Source: Ferrovibrio sp046297895 (lineage in GTDB: Bacteria > Pseudomonadota > Alphaproteobacteria > Ferrovibrionales > Ferrovibrionaceae). From it: DNA of 64,000 bases. The notes under the pieces are model-generated. The model saw nothing but the letters and a program-made list of their open reading frames with translations. It did not search any database and was not told the DNA's origin. The translations under genes and the position numbers were made by a program. Of the stretch, positions 8,169 through 16,247 are shown in pieces. The stretch spans positions 310,001-374,000 of the forward strand of contig NZ_JBKBHC010000003.1 in NCBI RefSeq assembly GCF_046297895.1, in the 5' to 3' direction. The first letter of the stretch is position 1, and each line of letters starts with the position of its first letter.

Positions 8169-8570
8169 TTACTTAACAAGATTTCTCAACACCTCGACCA
8201 GCCTGCGCGGGTCCACCGGCTTCACCAGCACTTCGTTCATGCCGCAGGCCAGGCATTCCCGGCGCACCTCCGGCCCGTCGGCGGCGGTGATGGCGATAAT
8301 CGGCACGGTCATGCCGCCCGGGCCGCCGGCCAGGCGGATTTCCTGGGTCGCCTTGATGCCGTTCAGGCCGGGCATGCGGATATCCATCAGGATCAGGGCG
8401 ATGTCTGGGTTCTCGACGAACAGGGCGATGGCCGTGCGGCCGTCCTGGGCGAACAGGGTCTCGAAACCCAGCGCGCCGAGCAGTTTTTCGAACACGGCAC
8501 GGCCGGCGGTGCTGTCCTCTGCCACCAGCGCTTTCCGCGGCGGGGCTTTGCGGGGCGGCGCCTTGTCCAA
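8169..8570 (-). CDS. single-domain response regulator
   Basis: A stand-alone receiver domain of about 133 aa. After a short basic linker (KAPPRKAPPRK) come the acidic pair in LVAEDS, the phospho-acceptor Asp63 in LILMDIRMPG, Thr95 in AITAADG and Lys117 in LVKPVDP, a complete active site. The start is uncertain: no ATG or GTG follows the DUF3108 stop in this frame, so I place it at TTG 8570; a CTG overlapping the upstream TGA at ~8580 is another option. It lies 8 bp after the DUF3108 gene, so is probably co-translated. The LVKPVD tail resembles receivers of hybrid kinases such as the one at 10294, a possible phosphodonor. Confidence 0.8.
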   Translation of the reverse strand: MDKAPPRKAPPRKALVAEDSTAGRAVFEKLLGALGFETLFAQDGRTAIALFVENPDIALILMDIRMPGLNGIKATQEIRLAGGPGGMTVPIIAITAADGPEVRRECLACGMNEVLVKPVDPRRLVEVLRNLVK

Positions 8571-8578
8571 GACGTCGC

Positions 8579-9487
8579 TCAGGGTGGCGGAAGCTGGGGC
8601 ATCTCGGCGCGGATGAAGCCCAGCGGCGCCAGCCAGTCGCGGCCGTTCAGCTTGGCGCGGCTGATCCAGCCCCGGGCCGAACCGAGCCGGAAGCCGCCCT
8701 CCATCTGCACCGGCAGCCAGACCGAGAATCCCGGCGGCTGCACCAGCCAGATGTAGGTCGGCTGCTGGTCCTTCTCGCTCCAGCTCGCGAGATACTTGCG
8801 GTCGTAGCCGGCGATGGGCTCGCTGCGGATCACGCATTTGAAGGCCGGGCCGCTATAGGCGGTACGGTTATGCGGCTCCACCATGTCGGGGCCGATGGGC
8901 GCGTAATGCAGGTTATAGCGGCGCCGGCCGTCATAGACCGCATCGCTGCCCGTGCAGGGCGGCTCGGCGCCCTCGCGCAGGGCGCGGGCGAAGATCGCGG
9001 TGGTGGGATCGACGGTGCCGAGCTTGAGATGGTCGGGCACTTCGTCGCGGTCGTCCTCCGTATTGGGCGGGCTCACCTCCGCCACCGGCAGGCCGTCATC
9101 GCCCCAGCGCATGCGGGTCATGCGCTTTGACCAGCTTCCGTCGCTCTGGATGTCGTAGCGCACTGGACGCAAGGTGCCGTCCTCGAAACGCGCCTCGACC
9201 TGGCCCTGCATGGTGAAGCTCATCGCCCAGTCCAGCATGCCGGCGGTGCGCATCGCCGTGGCCATCTCCAGCCGGCCGGCCTTGCGCTCGGCCGAGACCG
9301 AGAATTCGACGCCTTTTGATCCCAGGGCGTAGACGCCGAAGCTCAGGTCGGCGCTGTGCAGGCGCTGGATGGCCTGTGCGCCGGCCGTCGGGGGATCGGA
9401 ATCCTGGCTAAAGGCCGCAAAGGCGGGGCCGGCGGCAATCGGCAGGGCCAGCAGGAATCCGGTCGCAAGCGAAACGGCGTGGCGCAT
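8579..9487 (-). CDS. DUF3108-type exported protein
   Basis: 302 aa with a Sec signal peptide (MRHAVSLATGFLLALPIAAGPAFA, cleavage after AFA at ~24). The mature part has the beta-rich pattern of DUF3108 proteins: LSFGVYALGSKGVEFSVSAERKAGRLEMATAMRTAGM near the start, YDIQSDGSWSKRMTRMRWG, and YDGRRRYNLHYAP in the middle. DUF3108 proteins resemble a lipocalin-like or LolA-like barrel in the periplasm, with no firm biochemical role. It is followed at once by a receiver gene. Confidence 0.75.
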   Translation of the reverse strand: MRHAVSLATGFLLALPIAAGPAFAAFSQDSDPPTAGAQAIQRLHSADLSFGVYALGSKGVEFSVSAERKAGRLEMATAMRTAGMLDWAMSFTMQGQVEARFEDGTLRPVRYDIQSDGSWSKRMTRMRWGDDGLPVAEVSPPNTEDDRDEVPDHLKLGTVDPTTAIFARALREGAEPPCTGSDAVYDGRRRYNLHYAPIGPDMVEPHNRTAYSGPAFKCVIRSEPIAGYDRKYLASWSEKDQQPTYIWLVQPPGFSVWLPVQMEGGFRLGSARGWISRAKLNGRDWLAPLGFIRAEMPQLPPP

Positions 9488-9562
9488 GGCTTATACTTTA
9501 GTCTGGATTCGCCGATTTCCAGACTGCAAATTTGCTTAAATTTGCCGATGGCACGGTTATGC

Positions 9563-9612
9563 GCCGTGCGCGGAGCGCTTGGGGGCCGCCGTGCGCGGAG
9601 CGCTTGGAGGCC
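9563..9612. repeat. 25-bp direct repeat, two copies
   Basis: GCCGTGCGCGGAGCGCTTGG plus five bases occurs at 9563-9587 and again at 9588-9612 with one mismatch. It sits between the stop of the 172-aa gene and the start of the DUF3108 gene, on the path of minus-strand transcription. Each copy contains a self-pairing GCGC core. Role unknown. Confidence 0.8.
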
Positions 9613-9622
9613 GCGGATACGC

Positions 9623-10141
9623 CTAGGCGTTGATCGGCCGCAATTCGCGCGCCACCGCCAGCCGCAGGCCGCGCAGCAGGTCTTCGCCGGCCCGACCCAT
9701 ATCGGCGCGGCTTTCGGCCCGCCGCAGGGCATATAGCGCGTCGATCAGCAGGCCGATCACGTTGAGGTGGCGTTCTTCCGAGGGCAGGGCGCGGCGCAGG
9801 CAGTCGCTCAGCAGGTCCACCCCGGCGGCCATCATCGGCCACTGGGCCGCTTCGCAGGCCTCCGTCAGGGCGTCGCAGTCGCGCTGGGCATCGCCCAGGA
9901 ACAGCAAGGCCGAGATCGCGTCCCCGCGCGACTTGGCGAAGCGCGCGCGCATCAGGTCGATGCGTGCGGCGATGGCGGCGGGATCGACCTGCGGCGCCGC
10001 ATCCGCTCCGGTGGCCGCAGCAGCGGCAGCTTCCTCGCCCCGGTCCTCGCCGCGCCGCGCGGTGCGCGACAGATCGGCCCGCGCCTGCTCCAGGCGGCGC
10101 AGGGGATCGGTCGGGAACAGTGATTCGTTCCGATTCGCCAT
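9623..10141 (-). CDS. hypothetical protein, helical
   Basis: 172 aa from ATG 10141 (MANRNESLFPTDPLRRLEQARADLSRTARRGEDRG); I do not recognise a named family. After a charged, Ala-rich N-terminal third (residues 1-60), the rest looks all-helical (IAARIDLMRARFAKSRGDAISALLFLGDAQRDCDALTEACEAAQWPMMAAGVDLLSDCLRRAL). It has neither signal peptide nor membrane segment, so is likely cytosolic. It is divergent from the hybrid kinase across ~150 bp, and the amphipathic helices would suit a phosphotransfer or adaptor protein, but no HPt histidine motif is evident. Function open. Confidence 0.7.
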   Translation of the reverse strand: MANRNESLFPTDPLRRLEQARADLSRTARRGEDRGEEAAAAAATGADAAPQVDPAAIAARIDLMRARFAKSRGDAISALLFLGDAQRDCDALTEACEAAQWPMMAAGVDLLSDCLRRALPSEERHLNVIGLLIDALYALRRAESRADMGRAGEDLLRGLRLAVARELRPINA

Positions 10142-10293
10142 GGTGTTACCGAATACGAATCTAGCAGAGTCGCTGTCAATCGCGATCTGGGAAAACCGGA
10201 TGGTTGCTCGCCAAAGTAGTAATTTCTTGGTGACTTTGTGGGGCTTTGCTAGGTTGGCGCAGGGGAAAGAACAGCCGCGGAAAGAAACAGGGG

Positions 10294-12510
10294 ATGGAGC
10301 GCGCACGCATGCTGGCCGGGCCTGTTGTCGCCGATCCGGCCACGCCTGCGGGCGCCGCGCCCGCCGCCCGGCCACGCCGGCTGTCTGCCCGCATCGTCGA
10401 TGTCTTCGTGCCGCCGGCCGTGCTGCGCGAGGGTGATCCGCGCAAGCTGCACCGCTATCGCAGCAACCTGCAGCTCACGCTGTCCGTCGCCGCGGCGCTG
10501 CTGCTGATCCCGCCCTATCTGCTGATCCGCTCCGGCCTGAACCTGTGGGAGGTGGCGGGTTTCGTCTCGATGATCGGCGGGCCGCTGGCCGGCGCGCTGC
10601 TGATCCGCTTCACCGGCAACATCGCGCTGGCGATCGGCGTGATGGCGCTCAATGGCGGCCTGGGCAACACCGTGCTCACGCTGGGCACCGGCGGGCTGGC
10701 GTCCAGTTTTGCGCTGTTTTCCGTGCTGGGCCTGGCGCTCACCATGCTCACCAACAACGGTCGCGTGATCGCCTGGGTGGCGGCGATGGCGACCTTGAAT
10801 TTCGCCGTGCTGCTGGCCTGCCATCAGTTCGATCTGGTGCCGGCCTTCGATGTGTCCCGCCAGGAACAGGTGCTGCTGCACTTCCTCTGCCTGATGTTCG
10901 CCGTGCTGCTGATGACGCGCTCGGCCATCGCCGCGTTGCATGCGCGCAACATCTCGCGCGCAGCCCTGCAGGCCGCCCGCATCGAGGCCGAGGCGGCAAC
11001 CCGGGCGAAATCCGATTTCCTCGCCATGATGAGCCACGAGATCCGCACGCCGATGAACGGCGTGCTGGGATTGACGCGGCTGCTGCTGGAAACGAAGCTG
11101 GACGACGAGCAGCGCGGCCTGGCCGCCACGGCGCTGCAATCGGGCGAGGCCCTGCTCGCCATCCTCAACGACATCCTCGATTTCTCCAAGCTTGAGGCCG
11201 GCCGCATCGATCTGGAAGACATCGACTACGATTTCGCCGCCCAGGTGCAGGCTGCCGTGGCGCTGCTGTCGCCGCGCGCTGCCGAAAAGGGTCTGACCCT
11301 GCGCCACGAGATCGCCCCCGGCCTGCCGCAATTCCTGCGCGGCGATCCCGGCCGCCTGCGCCAGGTGCTGCTCAACCTGATCTCTAATGCGATCAAGTTC
11401 ACCGAACGGGGCGGCGTCACGGTGATTGCCCAGCCTGCCGGCGGATCGCTGCGCATCATCGTGCGCGACACCGGCATCGGCATCGCGCCGGAACAGGTGG
11501 GCAAATTGTTTGCCCGCTTTGCCCAGGCCGATTCCTCCATCACGCGCCGCTTCGGCGGCACCGGGCTGGGCCTGGCGATCTGCCGCGCGCTGGTGGAGGC
11601 GATGGGCGGCGAGATCGGCGTGGACAGCAGGCCGGGCGAAGGCAGCGATTTCTGGCTGAGCCTGCCGCTGCGGGCCGGCGCGGCGCCGGTGGCCCGCGCC
11701 GCCGCGCCGCGGGCGCCGCTGCCGCGCCTGCGCATCCTGGTGGCCGAAGACAATGCGGTGAACCGCAAGGTGCTGGGCGGCCTGCTGGCGGCGCGCGACG
11801 ATGACGGCGAGCACGAGGTGGTGTTCGCCGAAACCGGCCGCGCCGCGCTCGATCTGGCGGCCGCGCAGGATTTCGACCTGATCCTCACCGACCTGCACAT
11901 GCCCGAGATGGATGGCGTCGCCGCCACGCGCGCCATCCGCGCCCTGCCGCCGCCGCGCGGCCGGGTCAAGATCGTCGCCGTCACCTCCAGCATCGGGCCC
12001 GACGGCATGCGCCGCTGCCTGGAGGCCGGCATGGACGGCTTCGTGGCCAAGCCGGTGCATCCCGACGCGCTCGACCTCGCCATGCGCCGGGCACTGGGCC
12101 TGGCCGAAACGGAGGCGGGTTTCGGTGCTGGCGCCGATGCAGCTGCGCCGGTTGCCGATCACGAACCAGCCACATTGCAGATGCTGGTCGATGGCGTTGG
12201 CCGCCAGGGCCTGGCCGAACTGATCGACCTGTTCTTCGCCATGCAGGATGGCCTGCGCGCCGACCTAGCTGCCGCGCTGCAGGCTGCTGACTGGCCGCGT
12301 CTGGCGCGGCAGGCCCATACCCTGCGCGGTCCGGCCGGCAGCCTGGGCCTCAATCGCGTGCTGGCCCTGGCGCGGCGGATCGAGGCGGCCGGGCTGGCTG
12401 GGCCGGTCGATGCCGCGCGGCTGGCGGAACTGGAGGCGGCATTGCGGGACGGCTGCATCTGGCTGCGCGAGCAGCGCGCCATGCTGGGGGATGGAGACAG
12501 GGCGGAATGA
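10294..12510 (+). CDS. membrane hybrid histidine kinase (HisKA-HATPase-REC-HPt)
   Basis: 738 aa. Residues ~55-215 form an integral membrane sensor with about six hydrophobic helices and no large periplasmic loop. A short coiled coil leads to HisKA with the phospho-accepting His248 in MSHEIRTPMNG. The ATPase domain has the N box NLISNAIKFT, the G1 box DTGIGI and the G2 box GGTGLGL. A receiver follows with Asp533 in LILTDLHMPEMDG and KPVHP, then an HPt domain with His675 in QAHTLRGPAGSLG. It is thus a complete phosphorelay in one chain. The next gene, a receiver, overlaps its stop (ATGA) and is the likely output. The start could also be ATG 10309, which has a GGATGGAG element before it. Confidence 0.93.
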   Translation: MERARMLAGPVVADPATPAGAAPAARPRRLSARIVDVFVPPAVLREGDPRKLHRYRSNLQLTLSVAAALLLIPPYLLIRSGLNLWEVAGFVSMIGGPLAGALLIRFTGNIALAIGVMALNGGLGNTVLTLGTGGLASSFALFSVLGLALTMLTNNGRVIAWVAAMATLNFAVLLACHQFDLVPAFDVSRQEQVLLHFLCLMFAVLLMTRSAIAALHARNISRAALQAARIEAEAATRAKSDFLAMMSHEIRTPMNGVLGLTRLLLETKLDDEQRGLAATALQSGEALLAILNDILDFSKLEAGRIDLEDIDYDFAAQVQAAVALLSPRAAEKGLTLRHEIAPGLPQFLRGDPGRLRQVLLNLISNAIKFTERGGVTVIAQPAGGSLRIIVRDTGIGIAPEQVGKLFARFAQADSSITRRFGGTGLGLAICRALVEAMGGEIGVDSRPGEGSDFWLSLPLRAGAAPVARAAAPRAPLPRLRILVAEDNAVNRKVLGGLLAARDDDGEHEVVFAETGRAALDLAAAQDFDLILTDLHMPEMDGVAATRAIRALPPPRGRVKIVAVTSSIGPDGMRRCLEAGMDGFVAKPVHPDALDLAMRRALGLAETEAGFGAGADAAAPVADHEPATLQMLVDGVGRQGLAELIDLFFAMQDGLRADLAAALQAADWPRLARQAHTLRGPAGSLGLNRVLALARRIEAAGLAGPVDAARLAELEAALRDGCIWLREQRAMLGDGDRAE

Positions 12511-12899
12511 CCGACTTCAAGGATCTGTTGGTTTTGCTGGTCGAGGACGACCTCTATTCGCAGCGCCTGACCCAGATGATGCTGCGGCAATACGGCGTGG
12601 AAAAGCTGGAGACGGCCAATAACGGCGCCAAGGCGCTGGAGATGATCAAGGGCGTGAAGGGGCATTACGACCTGATCATTTCCGACTGGAACATGCCCGA
12701 GGTCACCGGCCTCGACCTGCTGAAACAAATTCGCGAAATGGGCGTGCGCACCAAGTTCCTCATGCTCACCAGCAATGCCGGCAAGGAATTCGTGCTGCAG
12801 GCGCGCGAGCATCGCGTGGACGCCTATATCGCCAAGCCGTTTTCCTCGCTGCAGCTCAAGCAGAAGCTCACCGCCCTGTTCAACATCCGGCCCTGGTAG
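12507..12899 (+). CDS. CheY-like single-domain response regulator
   Basis: 130 aa, receiver only: acidic pair in LVEDDLYSQRLTQMML, Asp60 in LIISDWNMPEVTG, Thr88 in FLMLTSNAGKEF and Lys110 in IAKPFSSLQLKQKL. The SDWNMP motif and overall shape are those of CheY-type proteins. Its ATG overlaps the hybrid kinase TGA (ATGA), implying translational coupling and that it receives phosphate from that kinase's HPt domain. No output domain, so it must act by protein contact. Confidence 0.93.
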   Translation: MTDFKDLLVLLVEDDLYSQRLTQMMLRQYGVEKLETANNGAKALEMIKGVKGHYDLIISDWNMPEVTGLDLLKQIREMGVRTKFLMLTSNAGKEFVLQAREHRVDAYIAKPFSSLQLKQKLTALFNIRPW

Positions 12900-12900
12900 G

Positions 12901-12920
12901 CGCCCGTCGGCAAGCGGGCG
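12901..12920 (+). terminator. weak hairpin after the kinase operon
   Basis: CGCCCG (12901-12906) pairs with CGGGCG (12915-12920) directly after the receiver stop. There is no T-run, so it may only stabilise the 3' end. Confidence 0.35.
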
Positions 12921-12933
12921 ATTCGGCTGCGAT

Positions 12934-13000
12934 CTGCCGGTGGCGCCCATCTGCCGGTGGAGCCCATCTGTTGGTGGCGCCCATCTGTTGGTGGCGCGAT
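12934..13000 (+). repeat. 17-bp tandem repeat, four copies
   Basis: Units CTGCCGGTGGCGCCCAT (12934-12950), CTGCCGGTGGAGCCCAT (12951-12967), CTGTTGGTGGCGCCCAT (12968-12984) and a 16-base last unit to 13000. It occupies the short gap between the receiver gene and meaB. The period is not a multiple of three and no frame is used. Each unit contains GGTGGCGCC, so neighbouring units could pair imperfectly. Confidence 0.9.
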
Positions 13001-13026
13001 GGGCGGGGCTTGGCTAAGGTCCCGCC

Positions 13027-14055
13027 ATGTCACCCACGCTGCATGCCGGCCGCCGCGCCGCCGATCCCGCCCAGCTGGCCGAACGCCTGCTGACCGGCGA
13101 CCGGCGCGCGCTGGCCCGCGCCATCACGCTGGTGGAATCGAGCCACCCGCAGGACCAGGCCGCTGCCGACACCCTGCTGCAGAGCATCCTGCCCCATACG
13201 GGCCAGAATGCCGCCGGTGCAAAAGGCGGCGCCATCCGCATCGGCATTTCCGGCACGCCCGGCGTGGGCAAGTCCAGCTTCATCGAGCGTTTCGGCCTGT
13301 TCCTCACCGGACAGAATCTTAAAGTGGCCGTGCTGGCGGTCGATCCCTCGTCGTCGCTTTCCGGCGGCTCGATCCTGGGCGACAAGACCCGCATGGAACA
13401 GCTCGGCCGCGAGCCCAACGCTTTCATCCGGCCCTCGCCATCGGGCGGCTCGCTGGGCGGCGTGGCGCGGCGCACGCGCGAGGCCATGCTGCTGGTGGAG
13501 GCCGCCGGCTTCGATGTGGTGCTGGTGGAAACCGTCGGCGTCGGCCAGTCGGAAACCACCGTGGCCGAGATGGTCGACATGTTCCTGCTGCTGCTGGCGC
13601 CGGCCGGCGGCGACGACCTGCAGGGCATCAAGCGCGGCATCATGGAACTCGCCGACCTCGTCATCATCAACAAGGCCGATGGCGACCTGCTGCCCAAGGC
13701 ACGGCTGGCGGCCGCCGACTACCGCATGGCCCTGCAGCTCATGCGTCCGCGCCATGCCGACTGGAAACCCGAAGTGCAGATGGTCTCGGCTTTGCTGAAC
13801 GAGGGCATTGCGGATGTCTGGCGCATCATCGGCGCATATCGCAAGGCGCTGGACAAAACCGGCGCGCTCCAGGCCCAGCGCCGCAAACAGGCCGAACACT
13901 GGCTGCTGCGCGAATTGCAGGACGGCCTGCTCGACTGGCTGCGCCGCGACCCGGCCATCGCCGCGGAACTGCCGCGCCAGCAGAAGGCCGTGGCCCAGGG
14001 CAAGATCACGCCGGCGGCCGCGGCGCGCAAACTGCTCGGGATGCTGGGACGGTAA
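13027..14055 (+). CDS. meaB: methylmalonyl Co-A mutase-associated GTPase MeaB (ArgK family)
   Basis: 342-aa G3E-class P-loop GTPase that guards B12 loading of methylmalonyl-CoA mutase and swaps out inactivated cofactor. It shows P-loop GTPGVGKSS (~residues 75-83), VDPSSSLSGGSILGDKTRM, the switch segment SPSGGSLGGVARRT, ETVGVGQSET and the base-recognition NKADGD. The C-terminal helical dimerisation arm ends at KLLGMLGR. The mutase itself is not in the window. The AT-richer accessory island begins right after its stop. Confidence 0.95.
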   Translation: MSPTLHAGRRAADPAQLAERLLTGDRRALARAITLVESSHPQDQAAADTLLQSILPHTGQNAAGAKGGAIRIGISGTPGVGKSSFIERFGLFLTGQNLKVAVLAVDPSSSLSGGSILGDKTRMEQLGREPNAFIRPSPSGGSLGGVARRTREAMLLVEAAGFDVVLVETVGVGQSETTVAEMVDMFLLLLAPAGGDDLQGIKRGIMELADLVIINKADGDLLPKARLAAADYRMALQLMRPRHADWKPEVQMVSALLNEGIADVWRIIGAYRKALDKTGALQAQRRKQAEHWLLRELQDGLLDWLRRDPAIAAELPRQQKAVAQGKITPAAAARKLLGMLGR

Positions 14056-14165
14056 ATGCTCTGGTATTCAAAGCTCGTAGTTATCAAGATTCTTTGCGCT
14101 TCTAGAAATTTCATGCCAAACCCAATGTGCACACACGAACGCGTGCATATCTAGGGTAGGTAAAT

Positions 14166-15052
14166 TTGACGGCGCAAAAATTCGGCGGCATATGGTCGCT
14201 TCTAAAGGTTGAAGCGGTTTCCACCTATATGAAGCAGTTCAATACTGCTTTGCAGCACCAACCATCGAAATATCGGCCTTTCGAGCGCATCTATATAGAT
14301 GCCTTTGCAGGTAGTGGTTCCTTTTCTTTTGACGATTCAATTTCTGCGCCTTTGCTCGATATAAATGAAGCGGCGAAAGAGCATGAGGGGTCGGCTCGGC
14401 GTGCCCTGGCCATAGAGCCTCCGTTCACTCGCCTGTTTTTCATAGATAAGAAGCCTGCAAATATTAGAGCTTTAGAAGCTTTGCGCGCTCGCGATTCTCG
14501 CGTCAGCGTTATTGCTGGAGATGCCAATGTAGAGGTGGAGAAAATTATGATGCGATTGATTGGCAGAAGACGCGCGGTGTAATTTTCCTTGATCCGTTTG
14601 GTAATTCAGTCGGCTGGAAGACTCTAGAAGTAATTGGGAAAACCAATCTTGACCTTTGGTATCTGTTTCCTTTGTCAGGTGTGTACCGGAATGCGCCGAA
14701 CGACCACTCTCAACTAACACAAGACAAAAGAGACACGTTAAATTTCATTCTGGGAACAAAGGATTGGGAGAGTGCGTTTTATGGTGCGCCGCCTGTGCCT
14801 TCAACTTCAGATTTGTTCGGCGTTGCTCCACCGCCACCCAAGCTTCAGCGGATTTTAAACGCAGATGGTATTGAGGCTTGGGTCAAGCAGAGGCTGGAAA
14901 CGGAGTTCCCTCTTGTTCTACCGCCTGCTCGGATTTTGGGGCCGACAAACGCCCCTATGTATAGTCTGTTTTTTGCTATGGCGAATCGCTCTTTAGCTGC
15001 ACAGAGTGTAGGTAGGCGGATTGCGACGGCTGTTCTCAAGATGCTCCGATAG
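14166..15052 (+). pseudogene. tcmP: three-Cys-motif partner protein TcmP, frameshifted
   Basis: The first part reads KFGGIWSLLKVEAVSTYMKQF, then RIYIDAFAGSGSF (residues ~41-53), the TcmP opening. In-frame translation stops at 14582, but the -1 frame continues from the same place as NYDAIDWQKTRGVIFLDPFG and on through LDLWYLFPLSGVYRNAPN to a stop at 15052. Together this is a full ~295-aa TcmP. The switch falls at the AAAA run 14541-14544; one more A restores the frame. I take the start as TTG 14166, preceded by AGGGTAGGT, since the conserved FGG block follows it. TcmP proteins usually sit next to a Gp37/Gp68 three-Cys protein, as here. The DNA is distinctly AT-richer than its neighbours. Either a real inactivation or a sequencing error. 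Confidence 0.85.
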
Positions 15053-15791
15053 CCGGCCGTTCATCCCAGGTCCGGCCATTCAATTTACGGCCAGTCTTCG
15101 CCTTATTTGTGCCGCCCCACTGTTTGAAGAAAAATGCCGTATCGTACTCGCGGCAGAGGTCGCGGATTTCTTCCACCCATTCCTTGTCCATCGGGCGGGC
15201 GCGGGGACCGGACTCGCCGCCGACGATGGCCCATTGAATTTTCGTCAGGTCGGCATCTGCGACTGAACCGAGCAGCGGCTCGAAGCTGACGAAACGGATT
15301 GTCGCCGGCGTCTTGCGCAATTCATCCAGCCGCCAGAGCGTGTCGGCATGCTCAACCGTCGTGCCGAGCCAGGCATTCGGCAGTGGTTTACGGTTCAGCA
15401 CACCGGCCACTTCCCGCATGCGCGATGGGCGCTTGGTCAGAATCTGATAGGTGTGCTGCGGCGTCTGGCGCATCACGTCCCATACCCGGCTGATAAAATC
15501 GGCCGGCACGCTGTCGTGGAACAGGTCGCTCATCGAGTTGACGAAGATGTGGCGCGGCTTGCGCCAGCTCAGCGGCAGTTCAAGCGAAGCCTTGTCCAGC
15601 CGCGTCTTGCCGGTCCAGACAAACCGGCCGCCGGATTTGCGGGTCAAGCCGGCATATTTTTCCACGCCCATGGCATCCAGTCGGGCGGCCATGCGCATGG
15701 CATAGCAGTTCGTGCAGCCAGGCGTGATCACCGTGCAGCCGGCAACGGGGTTCCAAGTCGCATCGGTCCATTCAATGCTGCTCTCGGCCAT
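15036..15791 (-). CDS. phage Gp37/Gp68 family (DUF5131) three-Cys protein
   Basis: 251 aa starting MAESSIEWTDATWNPVAGC, the classic opening of the Gp37/Gp68 (DUF5131) family. Cys19, Cys26 and Cys29 (CX6CX2C) form a radical-SAM-like three-Cys motif, implying an iron-sulfur cluster. Other family blocks are HIFVNSMSDLFHDSVP, YQILTKRPSRM, WLGTTVEHADTLWRLDEL, IRFVSFEPLLG, WAIVGGESGPRARPM and FFFKQWGG. The start has GAGGTG upstream. Its 3' end overlaps that of the convergent tcmP by 17 bp. The family is common on phages and islands; the chemistry is unknown. It looks intact although its partner is broken. Confidence 0.93.
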   Translation of the reverse strand: MAESSIEWTDATWNPVAGCTVITPGCTNCYAMRMAARLDAMGVEKYAGLTRKSGGRFVWTGKTRLDKASLELPLSWRKPRHIFVNSMSDLFHDSVPADFISRVWDVMRQTPQHTYQILTKRPSRMREVAGVLNRKPLPNAWLGTTVEHADTLWRLDELRKTPATIRFVSFEPLLGSVADADLTKIQWAIVGGESGPRARPMDKEWVEEIRDLCREYDTAFFFKQWGGTNKAKTGRKLNGRTWDERPAIGAS

Positions 15792-15979
15792 GGCACACCT
15801 CACGCTTCCGATGAATCGAATCAAAACGCCTTGCCGCGAGAGGCAAGGCGAATCGTAGCGAGTTGAATCGATTAGTCGTAAAAATAGCATGAACATGAAC
15901 ATTATGCGAACATTGAAAATTTCTATTACCAAATAATGCCTTGCCGAATGAGATTGCGGAATTTCCGGTGAAAGATTAT

Positions 15980-15999
15980 GTTATCACTCATGTAATAAC
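15980..15999. promoter_or_regulatory. inverted repeat at the toxin-antitoxin promoter
   Basis: GTTAT-N10-ATAAC lies 14 bp before the antitoxin ATG, overlapping a possible promoter TTGCGG-N17-TATGTT. Type II antitoxins usually bind such repeats to autoregulate; here that is inferred. Confidence 0.5.
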
Positions 16000-16013
16000 T
16001 TCCGAGGCGCGCC

Positions 16014-16238
16014 ATGTTCACGCTGAAACTGACCCAGATCGGCAATTCCACCGGCGTGGTGTTGCCCAAGGATGCGCTGGCCAAGCTGAAGGTGGAGAAG
16101 GGCGACACGCTCTATCTGACCGAAACGCCCGACGGTTTCCGGATCACGCCCTACAACCCGGAATTCGAGCGCCAGATGGAAGCGGCGCAACGGATCATGA
16201 AGAAGCGGCGCAATCTGTTACGCGAACTCGCGAAATAG
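16014..16238 (+). CDS. AbrB/MazE-type antitoxin
   Basis: 74 aa with a swapped-hairpin AbrB domain: MFTLKLTQIGNSTGVVLPKDALAKLKVEKGDTLYLTET (residues 1-38), followed by a short acidic/basic tail (PYNPEFERQMEAAQRIMKKRRNLLREL) that would wrap the toxin. It precedes the Doc-like toxin by 9 bp. A GAGG element stands before the ATG. Pairing of an AbrB-fold antitoxin with a Doc toxin, instead of the classical Phd, is a known variant in proteobacteria. Confidence 0.9.
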   Translation: MFTLKLTQIGNSTGVVLPKDALAKLKVEKGDTLYLTETPDGFRITPYNPEFERQMEAAQRIMKKRRNLLRELAK

Positions 16239-16247
16239 GCGTTTGCC

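Noticed and set aside
10249..12162. 637-codon minus-strand frame opposite the hybrid kinase
   Set aside because: Composition typical of antisense high-GC frames and no motifs, while every kinase motif is intact on the plus strand.
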